A DNA stretch of 64,000 bases from Streptomyces aurantiogriseus (GCF_014649375.1 NZ_BMSX01000020.1:124001-188000), one strand, 5' to 3'. Numbered from the stretch's first letter, positions 1 through 9,312 are shown. Numbers and translations: made by a program. Notes: a model not told the origin generated them from the sequence alone.

Positions 1-120
1 AAGGCCGTGGCGCGTGTGGTACGGGAGCGGCCGGTGCTGGGGGCTGCGCTGCTGGGCTTGGACCGAGTGGGAGCCGACGCTCGGGCGCAGGACAAGGTGC
101 GGACGTACTTCGAGGGTTGA
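1..120 (+). CDS. C-terminal end of a probable sugar kinase (BadF/BadG or N-acetylglucosamine kinase type)
   Basis: Only the last 39 codons are inside the window, ending in TGA at 118-120; the gene starts upstream. The visible tail contains the stretch PVLGAALLGLDR followed by a short charged helix. I recognise this end as like those of actinobacterial N-acetylglucosamine kinase/BadF-type ATPases, where such a segment closes the second ATPase lobe. No active-site motif is visible, so the assignment rests on the tail alone and is weak. It points the same way as the PknG block but is separated from it by about 360 bases. Confidence 0.4.
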   Translation, partial: KAVARVVRERPVLGAALLGLDRVGADARAQDKVRTYFEG

Positions 121-416
121 GCGGAGTCGGTGCTGGAGGTGGGTCGCGCAGCCCACCGTTTGCGGGATGCCCCCTTCTGTGGGTCGGGAGCCGCCCCGGG
201 TGGCACGACTGCCCGCGGCTCGACGGGGCGGCTGGGCATCATGCGTGACTGCACCGACCCAAGGGGCGTGGACCGTGTCGACACGCGGCTCCGCCGCGAT
301 GGGGTCCCCCGCTCGAGCGGAGCCGAGAGTGGGGGAGCGACCAGCCACAACCCACCCGCACCCCGACGAACACCCCCCCTCCCCCACGGTGGAACCGAAC
401 ACAAAGCCACCGCGTG

Positions 417-444
417 TTCACCAGCACGCATTGGCTGCGATACT
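417..444 (+). promoter_or_regulatory. Candidate promoter for the glnX-pknG block
   Basis: The 360-base gap from 121 to 480 holds no convincing gene. Near its end, TTCACC (417-422) and GATACT (439-444) are 16 bases apart, a passable vegetative -35/-10 pair that would place a start about 30 bases before the GTG at 481. The rest of the gap is GC-rich with C-rich runs around 375-390. This is pattern matching only. Confidence 0.3.
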
Positions 445-480
445 GGCGCCGACACATGACCACGGGGGAGGTCAGAGAAC

Positions 481-1887
481 GTGGCAAACCCGCCAACGAT
501 CAGCGCGGCTCCGGCGACTCCACCGCCCACGCCCGCCAAGACCTCGGCACCGGCGGAGCCCCGCCGCACGGCCTTCGCCGAGGGCGTCGACCAGCTGCGC
601 GCCGCCGCGACCACGGAGCCGGGCCGGCTCCGCATCATCGGCGCCCTCCTCGCCCTCCTGGTCGTCGCGTTCGGCGCGGTCACGTCCTGGCAGATGACCG
701 ACCGCTCGACCGCCGCCGACGACGTGCTCAACAAGAGTCAGCCCCTCAGCACGGCCGCCGCCGACATCTACCGTTCCCTCGCCGACGCCAACACCGCCGC
801 CTCCAGCGGCTTCCTGGCCGGCGGACAGGAGACGGCCGAGTCGCGCAAGCGCTACGAGGACGACATCGACACGGCCGCCGCGAAGCTCGTGACCGCGGCG
901 AACAACTCCGACCCCGACTCCCCCTCCTCGGCGGCCATCACCAAGCTGAACAAGCTGCTGCCGGAGTACAAGGGCCTGGTCGAGCGCGCCCGTACGTACA
1001 ACCGGCAGGGCTTCCCGGTCGGCGGCGCCTACCTGCGGTACGCGAACCAGAAGATGCAGAAGGAGATGCTCCCGGCGGCCGAGGATCTCTACAAGAAGGA
1101 GAACCAGCGCCTCAAGGACGACTACGCGGACGCCACGCCCTACCCGTGGGCGGCGATCGCGTTGGGCGTCCTCGCGCTGGCCGCGCTCGCCTGGGCCCAG
1201 CACCGCAACTACCGCCGCACGAACCGCGTGTTGAACCACGGCCTGGTCGCGGCCACCGCGGCCACCGCGGTCGTCCTCCTGTGGCTCGCCGTCGGCCACA
1301 GCGTGGCCCGCGCCGGCCTGAACGACTCCTACGACCACGGTGTCCGCTCGCTGAACGTCCTGCACGACGCCCGGATCGCCTCCCTCAAGGCCCGCGGCAA
1401 CGAGAACCTCACGCTGGTCGCACGCGGAGCCGAGACCGTGAAGGTGACGGCCGACGGGGAGGAGTTGACGGTCGACAGGTACGACCACGACTTCACCACG
1501 GACATGAACGTCCTCGGCAAGGGCCTCACGCAGGCGGCGAGGCTCGCCGACGACCCGACGGGCGAGAAGCCGGTCACTCAGGCCGAGAGCAACATGGCCG
1601 AGTGGAAGAAGCGCCACACCGCGGCCCGCTCCCAGGACGACAACGGCAACTACGAGCAGGCGCTGGCCCTGGTGATCGGCGGCAAGGGTGCCACCGGCGA
1701 GTGCTTCGACAGCGTCGACGCGAACCTGGCGCGCGCGCTGAACCACGAGCAGAACGAGTTCAGGCAGGCGGCCGGCGACGGCCTGGACGCGATGGGCGGT
1801 CTGCCGGTCGGTGCGGCCGTGCTCGCCGTCCTGGGCGCGGCGGGCGCGGTCCTCGGCATCGGCCGCAGGCTGTCGGAGTACCGGTGA
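481..1887 (+). CDS. GlnX-like four-helix membrane sensor protein
   Basis: A 468-residue membrane protein. It has a Pro/Ala-rich cytosolic N-terminus, a first membrane helix near residues 52-70, a helical extracytoplasmic domain, two closely spaced membrane helices (about 220-236 and 256-274), a second helical extracytoplasmic domain and a last membrane helix near 440-460. That layout matches mycobacterial GlnX (Rv0412c), which senses Asp/Glu through GlnH and controls PknG. The order glnX-glnH-(extra gene)-pknG supports the match more strongly than the sequence, which is divergent. The GTG start is preceded by GGGGGAGG at 463-470. Its end overlaps a possible GTG of the next gene by four bases, so translation is probably coupled. 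It has no kinase or HAMP output domain of its own. Confidence 0.7.
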   Translation: MANPPTISAAPATPPPTPAKTSAPAEPRRTAFAEGVDQLRAAATTEPGRLRIIGALLALLVVAFGAVTSWQMTDRSTAADDVLNKSQPLSTAAADIYRSLADANTAASSGFLAGGQETAESRKRYEDDIDTAAAKLVTAANNSDPDSPSSAAITKLNKLLPEYKGLVERARTYNRQGFPVGGAYLRYANQKMQKEMLPAAEDLYKKENQRLKDDYADATPYPWAAIALGVLALAALAWAQHRNYRRTNRVLNHGLVAATAATAVVLLWLAVGHSVARAGLNDSYDHGVRSLNVLHDARIASLKARGNENLTLVARGAETVKVTADGEELTVDRYDHDFTTDMNVLGKGLTQAARLADDPTGEKPVTQAESNMAEWKKRHTAARSQDDNGNYEQALALVIGGKGATGECFDSVDANLARALNHEQNEFRQAAGDGLDAMGGLPVGAAVLAVLGAAGAVLGIGRRLSEYR

Positions 1888-1901
1888 AAGGGGGAGTACC
1901 G

Positions 1902-2948
1902 GTGAAAGAGGGCGTGACGGTGCGTGCGCGACGGATGCGGGCCGGCCTGAAGGGCTGGGGCGGAGTCGGTGCGATGGCGGTCGTCTGTGCCCTCGCGCTG
2001 GCCTTCGTGCTGCTGCTGCCGTGGGCCCGGTCGCAGGGCGACGGCAGCACCGGCACGGGCGGCCGGGGCGTCGCCGAGGGCACCCCGGCGGCCGACGCGA
2101 CGTGCAAGAACCCGGAGAAGCAGACGCTGTCGCCGTCGGCGGCGGACGGTCCGACGATCGCCGCGATCAAGGCCCGGCAGGGCGAGAAGCGCAAGCTGAT
2201 CGTCGGCGTCGACCAGAACAGCTACCGCTGGGGCTACCGCAACCCCAACACGACCGGTGCCGCCCTGGAGGGCTTCGACATCGACCTGGTCCACCGGATC
2301 GCCCAGGACATCCTCGGCGACCCGAAGGCCGTGCAGTTCAAGGCGATTCCGACCAACCAGCGCATCCCGGCGATCCAGGAGGGCCGGGTCGACATGGTCG
2401 TGCGCACGATGACGATCACCTGCGACCGTGTGAAGGACGTCGCGTTCTCGGCGCCCTACTTCAGGACGGGCCAGCAGGTCCTCGCGCCCAAGTCCTCGAC
2501 GATCAAGGGCTACGACGACACGCTGGCGAAGAAGAAGGTTTGCACGGCGGCCGGTTCGACCGCCAACACGCAGCTGACCCAGGACCGCAAGGCCGGCAAG
2601 CTGCCCGCCGACACGGACATCTCCGTCACCGTCCCCAACCAGCTGGACTGCCTGGTGCGGTTGCAGCTCGGTGAGGTCGACGCGGTCGTCACCGACGGCG
2701 CGTTGGCGGCGAGCCAGGCCGCCCAGGACCCGACGGTGGAGCTCAAGGGCGCGCCGTTCACAGCCGAGTACTACGGGGTGGCGATGAAGAAGGACGCCGA
2801 CGATCTGGTACGTCGGGTCAACCAGATCCTGGTGCAGTACCGCGCGAACGGCTGGCAGGCGTCGTACGACAAGTGGCTGTCGGCCACACTGGGTGAGGAC
2901 GCGGCGACGTCGAGGCCGCCCGCGCCGCAGTATCTGCGCACGAGTTGA
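1902..2948 (+). CDS. GlnH-like family 3 solute-binding protein (amino-acid sensor)
   Basis: An extracytoplasmic family 3 amino-acid-binding protein of about 348 residues. After a short basic segment there is one long hydrophobic helix, then the two-lobed binding fold with motifs such as GVDQNSYRWGYRNP, EGFDIDLVHRIAQ and FSAPYFRTGQQVL, which mark glutamate/aspartate/glutamine binders. No lipobox cysteine follows the hydrophobic helix, unlike mycobacterial GlnH lipoprotein, so it may be held by an uncleaved helix or released. No transporter permease or ATPase lies nearby, which fits a signalling rather than an uptake role with the GlnX-like protein upstream. I chose GTG 1902 because AAGGGGGAG lies six bases before it. 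GTGs at 1884 (overlapping the previous stop) and 1914 are possible. Confidence 0.75.
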   Translation: MKEGVTVRARRMRAGLKGWGGVGAMAVVCALALAFVLLLPWARSQGDGSTGTGGRGVAEGTPAADATCKNPEKQTLSPSAADGPTIAAIKARQGEKRKLIVGVDQNSYRWGYRNPNTTGAALEGFDIDLVHRIAQDILGDPKAVQFKAIPTNQRIPAIQEGRVDMVVRTMTITCDRVKDVAFSAPYFRTGQQVLAPKSSTIKGYDDTLAKKKVCTAAGSTANTQLTQDRKAGKLPADTDISVTVPNQLDCLVRLQLGEVDAVVTDGALAASQAAQDPTVELKGAPFTAEYYGVAMKKDADDLVRRVNQILVQYRANGWQASYDKWLSATLGEDAATSRPPAPQYLRTS

Positions 2949-3008
2949 CGGACCGACGGGCAGGCGGCGGGCCGAGCGAGAGACCAACACAGCAGCGAGA
3001 GGTGATCG

Positions 3009-4331
3009 ATGGGCGTCACGGGACCCCCCGGGCCGGTAATGGACCGGGACGAGGTGGACCGTGCGCTGGCGCGGCTCGGCCAGGAGCACGAGGCGATCGA
3101 GACCTCGCTGCTGGCCCTCCAGGACCACGCCGGCCGCAGGCTCCTCGAGGGTGCCGAGCTCACCGGCGTCACCAAGCAGCGCTGGGCGGACACGGAGGCG
3201 TCGATCACGCTGCTGTGGGCGTACTTCGACGCGTACACGGACGCGTTGCGCTCCGCCCGTGAGATCCGCTCGCGGCGCCGCTGGTCCAGCCGCGAGGACC
3301 TGGTGGAGCTGACGGAGCTGCTGCGCGGCGAGTCCGTCACGGTCGCCGGCTCGGCGCTGGCGGGCGCGCCCACCCTGCACGGCACGGGCAAGCTCAGCCA
3401 GAGCTTCTCGCTGACCGCCCTCGTCGACCGGATGAACGAGCTGTACGCCTCGTCGCTGGACATGGTCGTCGCCGCCGACGCGGTGTGGTCGGCGCTGCCC
3501 GCCCGGATCGATTTACTGGCCGCGGAGCTGCAGCGCACCCGCCGGCTCGCGCACTCCGTCGGTGTGCGCCCGGGTGAACATCCGGCGGGCGACGACCTGG
3601 AGCGCATCACCCGCACCCTGACGCGTCTGCGCGAGCAGGTGGTCTCCGACCCGCTGGCGTTCTGGCTGCCCACGCAGGGCAGTTCGGCGCCGGGCGGCGG
3701 CCGCCCGGACACCACGGTCTACGACCGGGAGGCACGCGCCCTGGAGGACGTGCGCCGGGAGATCGACGCCGTACTGACGGTCCGTCAGGACGCCGAGAAG
3801 CGGCTGGTGAAGCTGCGGGACGTGCTGTCGCGCGCGGACCGTACGCTCGCCGAGGCGCGAACCGCGCGCGGCGAGGTGCTCGCGAAGATCGCCGCGACGG
3901 AGGTGCCGGTCGTCAGCGGACCGCCGACCGCGCTGCAGGAGCAGCTGGCGACGGCCGCCGAGTACCGCAGACAGGCCCAGTGGCACCGCCTGTCCCCGCT
4001 CCTGGAGTCCCTGGAGCAGAAGGCGGAGGACGAACTGCTGCGCGCCCGCGAGTCGTTGACCGCGGTCACCGCGCCGCTGGCGGTCCGCGCGGAGCTGCGC
4101 GGCCGCCTCGACGCGTACAAGGCGAAGGTCGCCCGGCACGGGCTCGCCGAGGACCCGTTCCTCATCGAGCGCTACGACGCGGCGCGCCGCATGCTGTGGA
4201 GCGCGCCCTGCGACCTGCGCGTCGCCGAACAGGCCGTCCTGCGCTACCAGCAGGCGGCCGCCGAGCTGCTCGCCGCCCCGCGCGTGCCGGAGCAGGGCGG
4301 GCCTCAGGACCACAGGGGGCCCGGCGCGTGA
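3009..4331 (+). CDS. Helix-rich protein of unknown function in the PknG block; contains a TTA codon
   Basis: I do not recognise a named domain. The 440-residue product is soluble, lacks a signal peptide, is rich in Glu/Arg/Leu/Ala and looks largely helical with coiled-coil potential over residues about 240-400. An SD-like GAGAGG lies before the ATG. It sits between glnH and pknG, an insertion relative to the mycobacterial order, so a role in assembling or regulating the kinase complex is possible but unproven. Codon 169 is TTA (3513-3515), the rare leucine codon read by the bldA tRNA in Streptomyces. Its TGA overlaps a GTG, and pknG begins 27 bases downstream. Confidence 0.7.
   Translation: MGVTGPPGPVMDRDEVDRALARLGQEHEAIETSLLALQDHAGRRLLEGAELTGVTKQRWADTEASITLLWAYFDAYTDALRSAREIRSRRRWSSREDLVELTELLRGESVTVAGSALAGAPTLHGTGKLSQSFSLTALVDRMNELYASSLDMVVAADAVWSALPARIDLLAAELQRTRRLAHSVGVRPGEHPAGDDLERITRTLTRLREQVVSDPLAFWLPTQGSSAPGGGRPDTTVYDREARALEDVRREIDAVLTVRQDAEKRLVKLRDVLSRADRTLAEARTARGEVLAKIAATEVPVVSGPPTALQEQLATAAEYRRQAQWHRLSPLLESLEQKAEDELLRARESLTAVTAPLAVRAELRGRLDAYKAKVARHGLAEDPFLIERYDAARRMLWSAPCDLRVAEQAVLRYQQAAAELLAAPRVPEQGGPQDHRGPGA
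3513..3515 (+). promoter_or_regulatory. TTA leucine codon (possible bldA-dependent translation point)
   Basis: Read in frame from the ATG at 3009, the codons around this point are CGG ATC GAT TTA CTG GCC (Arg-Ile-Asp-Leu-Leu-Ala). TTA is very rare in Streptomyces genes, and in that genus is decoded by the developmentally expressed bldA tRNA. I found no other in-frame TTA while scanning the genes of this window by eye. Confidence 0.85.
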
Positions 4332-4357
4332 GCGCCGAAGGGGGAGGGAGTGAGGTC

Positions 4358-6976
4358 ATGAGTCAGGCAGGGCAGTCGTGCCAGCGGCCGGACTGCGACG
4401 GGTCGTACGAGGACGTGGGCGGCGGCGAGCTGTACTGCGACACCTGCGGTCTGGCCCCGGTCGTGTCGGCTGGGGGTCCCCCCTCTGGGGGAGGGCTGGT
4501 CGGCTCGCCGCCCACCGGGGTGACCGGCGGCGGCCGGGGCTCGGCGGGCAGCGGCAGTTCACGCAGCGCGCGCAGCGCCCGCAGCTCGCGCACGTCCTCG
4601 CAGTCGTCGAAGTCGCGCCGCTCGGTGTCGGGCCGGCTCTCGCGGTCGCTGTCGGGCAAGTCGACGGGCCGCTCGGTGTCGGTGCGCAGCTCCGGTTCGT
4701 CGGCCAGTTCCTCCGGGCGCGCGCGGCTCGGCGTGGGACTCGTCTCGGTGCCGCAGGTGCCGAAGCCCGACCCGCGCTCGATGGTGCTCTACAACCCCGA
4801 GGTGCCCGAGCGCAAGCGGTTCTGCTCACGCTCCGACTGCGGCGGCCCCGTGGGCCGCGCGCGTGGTGACCGCCCCGGGCGCACGGAGGGCTTCTGCACC
4901 AAGTGCGGCCACCCGTACTCCTTCGTCCCCAAGCTGAAGGCCGGCGACGTCGTGCACGGCCAGTACGAGGTCGTGGGCTGCCTCGCGCACGGCGGCCTCG
5001 GCTGGATCTACCTGGCCGTCGACCGCGCGGTGTCGGACCGCTGGGTGGTGCTGAAGGGCCTCCTGGACACGGGCGACCAGGACGCGATGGCGGCGGCCAT
5101 CTCCGAACGGCGCTTCCTCGCCGAGATCGAGCACGCCAACATCGTGCGGATCTACAACTTCGTCGAACACCTCGACCAGCGCACGGGCTCGCTCGACGGC
5201 TACATCGTCATGGAGTACGTCGGCGGCAAGTCCCTGAAGGAGATCGCCAACGCCCGCCGCACACCCGAGGGCAAGCGGGACCCGCTGCCGGTGGAGCAGG
5301 CGTGCGCGTACGGCATCGAGGCCCTGGAGGCGCTCGGCCATCTGCACAGCCGCAACCTGCTGTACTGCGACTTCAAGGTCGACAACGCGATCCAGACCGA
5401 GGACCAGCTCAAGCTGATCGACATGGGCGCCGTGCGCCGCATGGACGACGACGAGTCGGCGATCTACGGCACGGTCGGCTACCAGGCGCCGGAGGTCGCC
5501 GAGGCCGGCCCGTCGGTCGCGAGCGACCTCTACACGGTCGGCCGCACGCTGGCCGTCCTGACCTTCGACTTCCAGGGCTACACCACCGTCTTCGCCGACT
5601 CGCTCCCCGACCCCGACTCCATCGAGGTCTTCCGCCGGTACGAGTCCTTCTACCGGCTCCTGGTCCGCGCCACCGACCCCGACCCGGCCCGCCGCTTCGC
5701 CTCCGCGCAGGAGATGGCGGAGCAGCTGACGGGTGTCCTGCGCGAGGTGGTCTCGCTGCAGTCAGGGCGGGCGCGGCCCGCGCTGTCGACGCTGTTCGGG
5801 CCCGAAGTGAAGGTCACGGACACGGAGTTGTTCCCGAAGCTCGACGGGGAGGTGTCGCGGCTGGGCGCACGGATCGTCAGGTCGGCGCGGTCCTCGGGCG
5901 GTGCGGTCACGGCCGGGGCACCGAACGGCGGGGCCGTCGCGCTGCCGGGTGCGAGAGCCGTGACTGCGCCCGGCGCCGTGACGCTGCCGAGCGCGGGAGC
6001 TCTCACGTCGCCGGGTGCCGGTGCCGTCACCCCCGGCCTCGTCAAGCCCGTCAACGCCCCCGCCGCCGCCCTCGCGCTGCCCGTCCCGCACGTCGACCCG
6101 GTCGACCCCAACGCGGGCTTCCTGGCGGGCCTGCTGGCCTCCGCACCGGCCGAGCTGATCACGGCGCTCGCCGCCGCGCCGGCGCCGTCCGTCGAGACCC
6201 GGCTGCGGCAGATCCGCGCCTGGCTGGAGAACGGCGACTTCGACGCCGCCCTCACATCCCTGGCCGAGCTGGAGGACGAACGGCCCGACGACTGGCGGGT
6301 CGTCTGGTACCGGGGAGTGGCCTCGCTGGTCACCGGCGACCAGGAGGGCGCCGCGCTCGCCTTCGACGCGATCTACGACGCCTTCCCGGGGGAGCCCGCG
6401 CCCAAGCTGGCCCTCGGCCTGTGCGCGGAGATGCTGGGGCAGTTGGACAACGCCGCCGAGTACTACCGGCTCGTGTGGTCGACCGACCCGAGCTATGTGA
6501 GCGCCGCGTTCGGCCTGGCCCGTGTGCAGCTCGCGGCCGGTGACCGCCGAAGTGCCGTACGGACGCTGGAGTCGGTGCCGGAGTCCTCCATCCACTACAC
6601 GGCGGCCCGGGTCGCGGCCGTCCGCGCCCGGCTCCGGCAACGGACGGCGGCCGCCGCCGACGTACCCTTCCTGGAGGACCTCACCGCCGCCGCGGCGCAG
6701 ATCGAGGCGCTGGACGCGTACGGGCTGGATCCGACGCGGCGCGAGCAACTGTCGGCAGAAGTCCTCGGCAGCGCCCTGGACTGGATACTCTCCGGTGGCC
6801 AGGGCACCGGCCCCGGCACCCGGCGGGCACTGCTCGGCAGCGACCTGGACGAGCGGGGACTCCGCTTCGGCCTGGAGCGTTCGTACCGCACGCTGGCCCG
6901 GCTGGCGACCGGCGGTGAGGAGAGGATCGACCTGGTGGAACGTGCCAATCGTTACCGCCCCCGGACGTGGGTGTAG
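4358..6976 (+). CDS. pknG: PknG-type serine/threonine protein kinase with zinc ribbons and TPR-like tail
   Basis: An 872-residue soluble kinase. In order: a zinc ribbon (C8, C13, C27, C30); a Ser/Arg-rich linker at about 66-122; a rubredoxin-like ribbon (C156, C161, C180, C183) as in PknG; a kinase domain at about 201-470; and a helical TPR-like region at about 600-872. The kinase has the PknG-like loop AHGGLGWIYLA, lysine K233 in VVLKG, catalytic D338 and N343 in CDFKVDN, and D355 in a DMG that replaces DFG. Mycobacterial PknG phosphorylates the FHA protein GarA and so controls glutamate/TCA flux; an FHA gene ends this block. The ATG at 4358 follows GGGGGAGGGAG. The first ribbon and the Ser/Arg linker are additions relative to mycobacterial PknG as I know it. 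Confidence 0.9.
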   Translation: MSQAGQSCQRPDCDGSYEDVGGGELYCDTCGLAPVVSAGGPPSGGGLVGSPPTGVTGGGRGSAGSGSSRSARSARSSRTSSQSSKSRRSVSGRLSRSLSGKSTGRSVSVRSSGSSASSSGRARLGVGLVSVPQVPKPDPRSMVLYNPEVPERKRFCSRSDCGGPVGRARGDRPGRTEGFCTKCGHPYSFVPKLKAGDVVHGQYEVVGCLAHGGLGWIYLAVDRAVSDRWVVLKGLLDTGDQDAMAAAISERRFLAEIEHANIVRIYNFVEHLDQRTGSLDGYIVMEYVGGKSLKEIANARRTPEGKRDPLPVEQACAYGIEALEALGHLHSRNLLYCDFKVDNAIQTEDQLKLIDMGAVRRMDDDESAIYGTVGYQAPEVAEAGPSVASDLYTVGRTLAVLTFDFQGYTTVFADSLPDPDSIEVFRRYESFYRLLVRATDPDPARRFASAQEMAEQLTGVLREVVSLQSGRARPALSTLFGPEVKVTDTELFPKLDGEVSRLGARIVRSARSSGGAVTAGAPNGGAVALPGARAVTAPGAVTLPSAGALTSPGAGAVTPGLVKPVNAPAAALALPVPHVDPVDPNAGFLAGLLASAPAELITALAAAPAPSVETRLRQIRAWLENGDFDAALTSLAELEDERPDDWRVVWYRGVASLVTGDQEGAALAFDAIYDAFPGEPAPKLALGLCAEMLGQLDNAAEYYRLVWSTDPSYVSAAFGLARVQLAAGDRRSAVRTLESVPESSIHYTAARVAAVRARLRQRTAAAADVPFLEDLTAAAAQIEALDAYGLDPTRREQLSAEVLGSALDWILSGGQGTGPGTRRALLGSDLDERGLRFGLERSYRTLARLATGGEERIDLVERANRYRPRTWV

Positions 6977-6979
6977 TTG

Positions 6980-9175
6980 ATGTCCCAGATGCCCCGGCAG
7001 GCCGCCCTGCCGACCTGCCCGAGCTGCGCGGAGCCGCTCGACGCGGGCGACCGTTTCTGCGGCGCGTGCGGATACGACCTGTCCGCCGTACCACCCCACC
7101 CGACCGACAACCCGACCCTCACGATGAACGGCTCGGAGGTGAGCGGAGGGGCTCTGCCGGGCGGGGCTGTCGGCACACCGGCGCCGGGAGCGGTTGCCGG
7201 CGCGCCGGTGTCGGGTTCGGTGACCGGCACACCCGGGCCGGGTGCTGCCACAAGCACGCCGGTGCCGGGAGTCGTCGCCGGCGCCTCGGTGCCGGGAGCG
7301 GCCACAGGCACGCCGGTGCCCGGAACCGTGACCGGCACGCCCGTGCCCGCTGCAGCGACGGGCACACCGGTGCCGGGAGTGGTTGCCGGCGCCTCGGTGT
7401 CGGGTTCGGTGACCGGCATGCCTGCGCCGGTCACGGTGGCCGGTACGCCGACGCCGGGCTCGGTCACCGGCACATCGGTGCCGGGCCAGAGCATCGGCGG
7501 GGCTCCGATGGGGGGCTCTCAGATGAGCGGTGCGCCGTTGCCGGGCTCGGGTTTCGGCGCTGCGCCGGTGCCGGGCGTGGACCTGACGGGTACTCCGGTG
7601 CCGGGCTCACCGGCGAGCAGTGCGCCGCTCCCGGGCCAGGGTGTGCGCAGCGCCCCGCTGCCGGGCGCGGACATGAGCGGTGCACCGGCACCGGGCTCGC
7701 CGTTCAGCGGCACCCCGACGCCGAGCGCGGACGCCAGCGGTGCGCACGCTCCCGGCCCGGGCTTCACTGGAACGCCGGTGCCGCGCGCGGACATGAGCGG
7801 TGCACCGGCACCGGGCTCGCCGTTCAGCGGCACCCCGACGCCGAGCGCGGACGCCAGCGGTGCGCACACTCCCGGCCCGGGCTTCACCGGAACGCCGGTG
7901 CCGGGCGCGGACGGCTCGGGTGCGCACACTCCCGGCCCGGGCTTCACCAACGCCCCGACGCCGGGCGCGGACGCCAGTGGCACGCCCGCGACGGGTCCCG
8001 GCTTCGGCGGTGCGCCGGTGCCCGGCCCGGGCGTCGGTGGCGGGCACCTGCCGCCCGCGCCCGCCGCGGCTCACCTGCCTCCGGGCAGCCCCGAGCCTCC
8101 CGGCGGCGGCCCTGTGCCGCCCGGGGCCCCTGTCCCTCCCCCGCCCCCCGGTGCCCCCGCCTCCGGTGTCCGGTTCGATCGGCCGGCGGAGCCCGAGGAG
8201 TATCCGTTGCAGGCGCCCGACCCGCGGGTGGCCGCCGAGGCCGCGGCGGTCGCGGAGACCGCCAAGGTGTGCGTGGCCTGCCGTGCGGGACGGGTCGACG
8301 ACGACGGTTACTGCGAGAACTGCGGGCACGCCCAGCCGCGCGAACGCGACCACATGGAGCAGGAGTCGGGCCCCGTGGCCGCCGTCAGCGACCGCGGCCT
8401 GCGTCACCACCGCAACGAGGACGCCTTCGGCATCGGCCACACCGCGCTGCCCGACGGCTCCCCCGCGCTCGTGGCGATCGTCTGCGACGGCGTGTCCTCC
8501 GCGACCCGCCCGGACGAGGCCTCACTGGCCGCCTCCCGGGCGGCGAGCCAGTCGCTGCTGACGGCCCTGCCGCAGGGCACGCACCCGCAGCAGGCCATGC
8601 ACGAGGCGATCGTCGCCGCCTCGCACGCGGTCAACGCGCTCGCCGGGGAGCCCGCCACCGCCCGCGAACACGCCCCGCACCAGAACGCCCCCGCCTGCAC
8701 CCTCGTCGGCGCGGTCGTCACCGCCGGCCTGCTGGTCGTCGGCTGGGTCGGCGACAGCCGCGTCTACTGGGTCCCGGCGGACCGCGGTTCAGCGCCGGCC
8801 CGGCTCACCGAGGACGACTCCTGGGCCGCCCAGATGGTCGCCGCGGGCCTGATGAACGAGGCGGAGGCCTACGCCGACGACCGCGCCCACGCGATCACCG
8901 GCTGGCTCGGTGCCGACGCCTACGAACTGGAGCCGCACACCGCGTCCTTCAAGCCGGACCGCCCGGGTGTGGTGGTCGTCTGCACCGACGGCCTGTGGAA
9001 CTACGCGGAGGCGGCCGAGGAGATGGCCGAGGCGCTCCCCCTCGACGCCGCCGTACGGCCGCTGCACGGCGCCCGGGTGCTCGTCGGGCACGCGCTGGAC
9101 GGCGGCGGGCACGACAACGTAACAGTGGCGGTCCTGCCGTTCCCCGCCCCCGCGCAGGGGGCAGGATCGGCCTGA
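6980..9175 (+). CDS. PP2C-type protein phosphatase with zinc ribbons and a long repeat linker
   Basis: A 731-residue protein: an N-terminal CxxC...CxxC zinc ribbon, a Pro/Gly/Ser/Thr repeat linker of about 300 residues, a second ribbon with CVAC and CENC, then a C-terminal PP2C domain. Phosphatase motifs are visible: RHHRNEDA, CDGVSS, WVGDSRVYW, TDGLW and GGHDNVTVAVL, including the metal-binding aspartates. It follows pknG with only three bases between stop and ATG, so the kinase and phosphatase are probably made together and act on the same targets. A TTG directly before the ATG is an alternative start; no strong SD is visible, consistent with coupling. No membrane helix is present. Confidence 0.9.
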   Translation: MSQMPRQAALPTCPSCAEPLDAGDRFCGACGYDLSAVPPHPTDNPTLTMNGSEVSGGALPGGAVGTPAPGAVAGAPVSGSVTGTPGPGAATSTPVPGVVAGASVPGAATGTPVPGTVTGTPVPAAATGTPVPGVVAGASVSGSVTGMPAPVTVAGTPTPGSVTGTSVPGQSIGGAPMGGSQMSGAPLPGSGFGAAPVPGVDLTGTPVPGSPASSAPLPGQGVRSAPLPGADMSGAPAPGSPFSGTPTPSADASGAHAPGPGFTGTPVPRADMSGAPAPGSPFSGTPTPSADASGAHTPGPGFTGTPVPGADGSGAHTPGPGFTNAPTPGADASGTPATGPGFGGAPVPGPGVGGGHLPPAPAAAHLPPGSPEPPGGGPVPPGAPVPPPPPGAPASGVRFDRPAEPEEYPLQAPDPRVAAEAAAVAETAKVCVACRAGRVDDDGYCENCGHAQPRERDHMEQESGPVAAVSDRGLRHHRNEDAFGIGHTALPDGSPALVAIVCDGVSSATRPDEASLAASRAASQSLLTALPQGTHPQQAMHEAIVAASHAVNALAGEPATAREHAPHQNAPACTLVGAVVTAGLLVVGWVGDSRVYWVPADRGSAPARLTEDDSWAAQMVAAGLMNEAEAYADDRAHAITGWLGADAYELEPHTASFKPDRPGVVVVCTDGLWNYAEAAEEMAEALPLDAAVRPLHGARVLVGHALDGGGHDNVTVAVLPFPAPAQGAGSA
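7681..7980 (+). repeat. In-frame 60-base tandem repeats within the phosphatase linker
   Basis: Bases 7681-7740 and 7801-7860 are identical, and the 60-base lines between and after them are close variants, giving a 20-residue period (SGxPxPGxxFxGTPxP-like) and a 120-base higher-order period. Looser 10-residue versions extend back to about 7150. The repeats encode a flexible Pro/Gly linker between the two zinc ribbons. Confidence 0.85.
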
Positions 9176-9312
9176 GGCCACACGAACCTGAGGCCCCACA
9201 GAGCCGTACAACGCACGTCGCACACGGGGAAGCAGCGGCGGACCGGAGGGGACCGGTCCGTCCACCGTCATCACCCACGACCGTGGGGGTTTCAAGGGGG
9301 ATTTGAGTAGGT

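Noticed and set aside
472..1746. 424-codon minus-strand frame opposite glnX
   Set aside because: Val/Gly/Arg-rich antisense shadow typical of high-GC DNA, no start signal or motif.
1902..2948. GlnH-like protein as a lipoprotein
   Set aside because: No cysteine follows the hydrophobic helix in a lipobox position; the first cysteine is some 40 residues further on.
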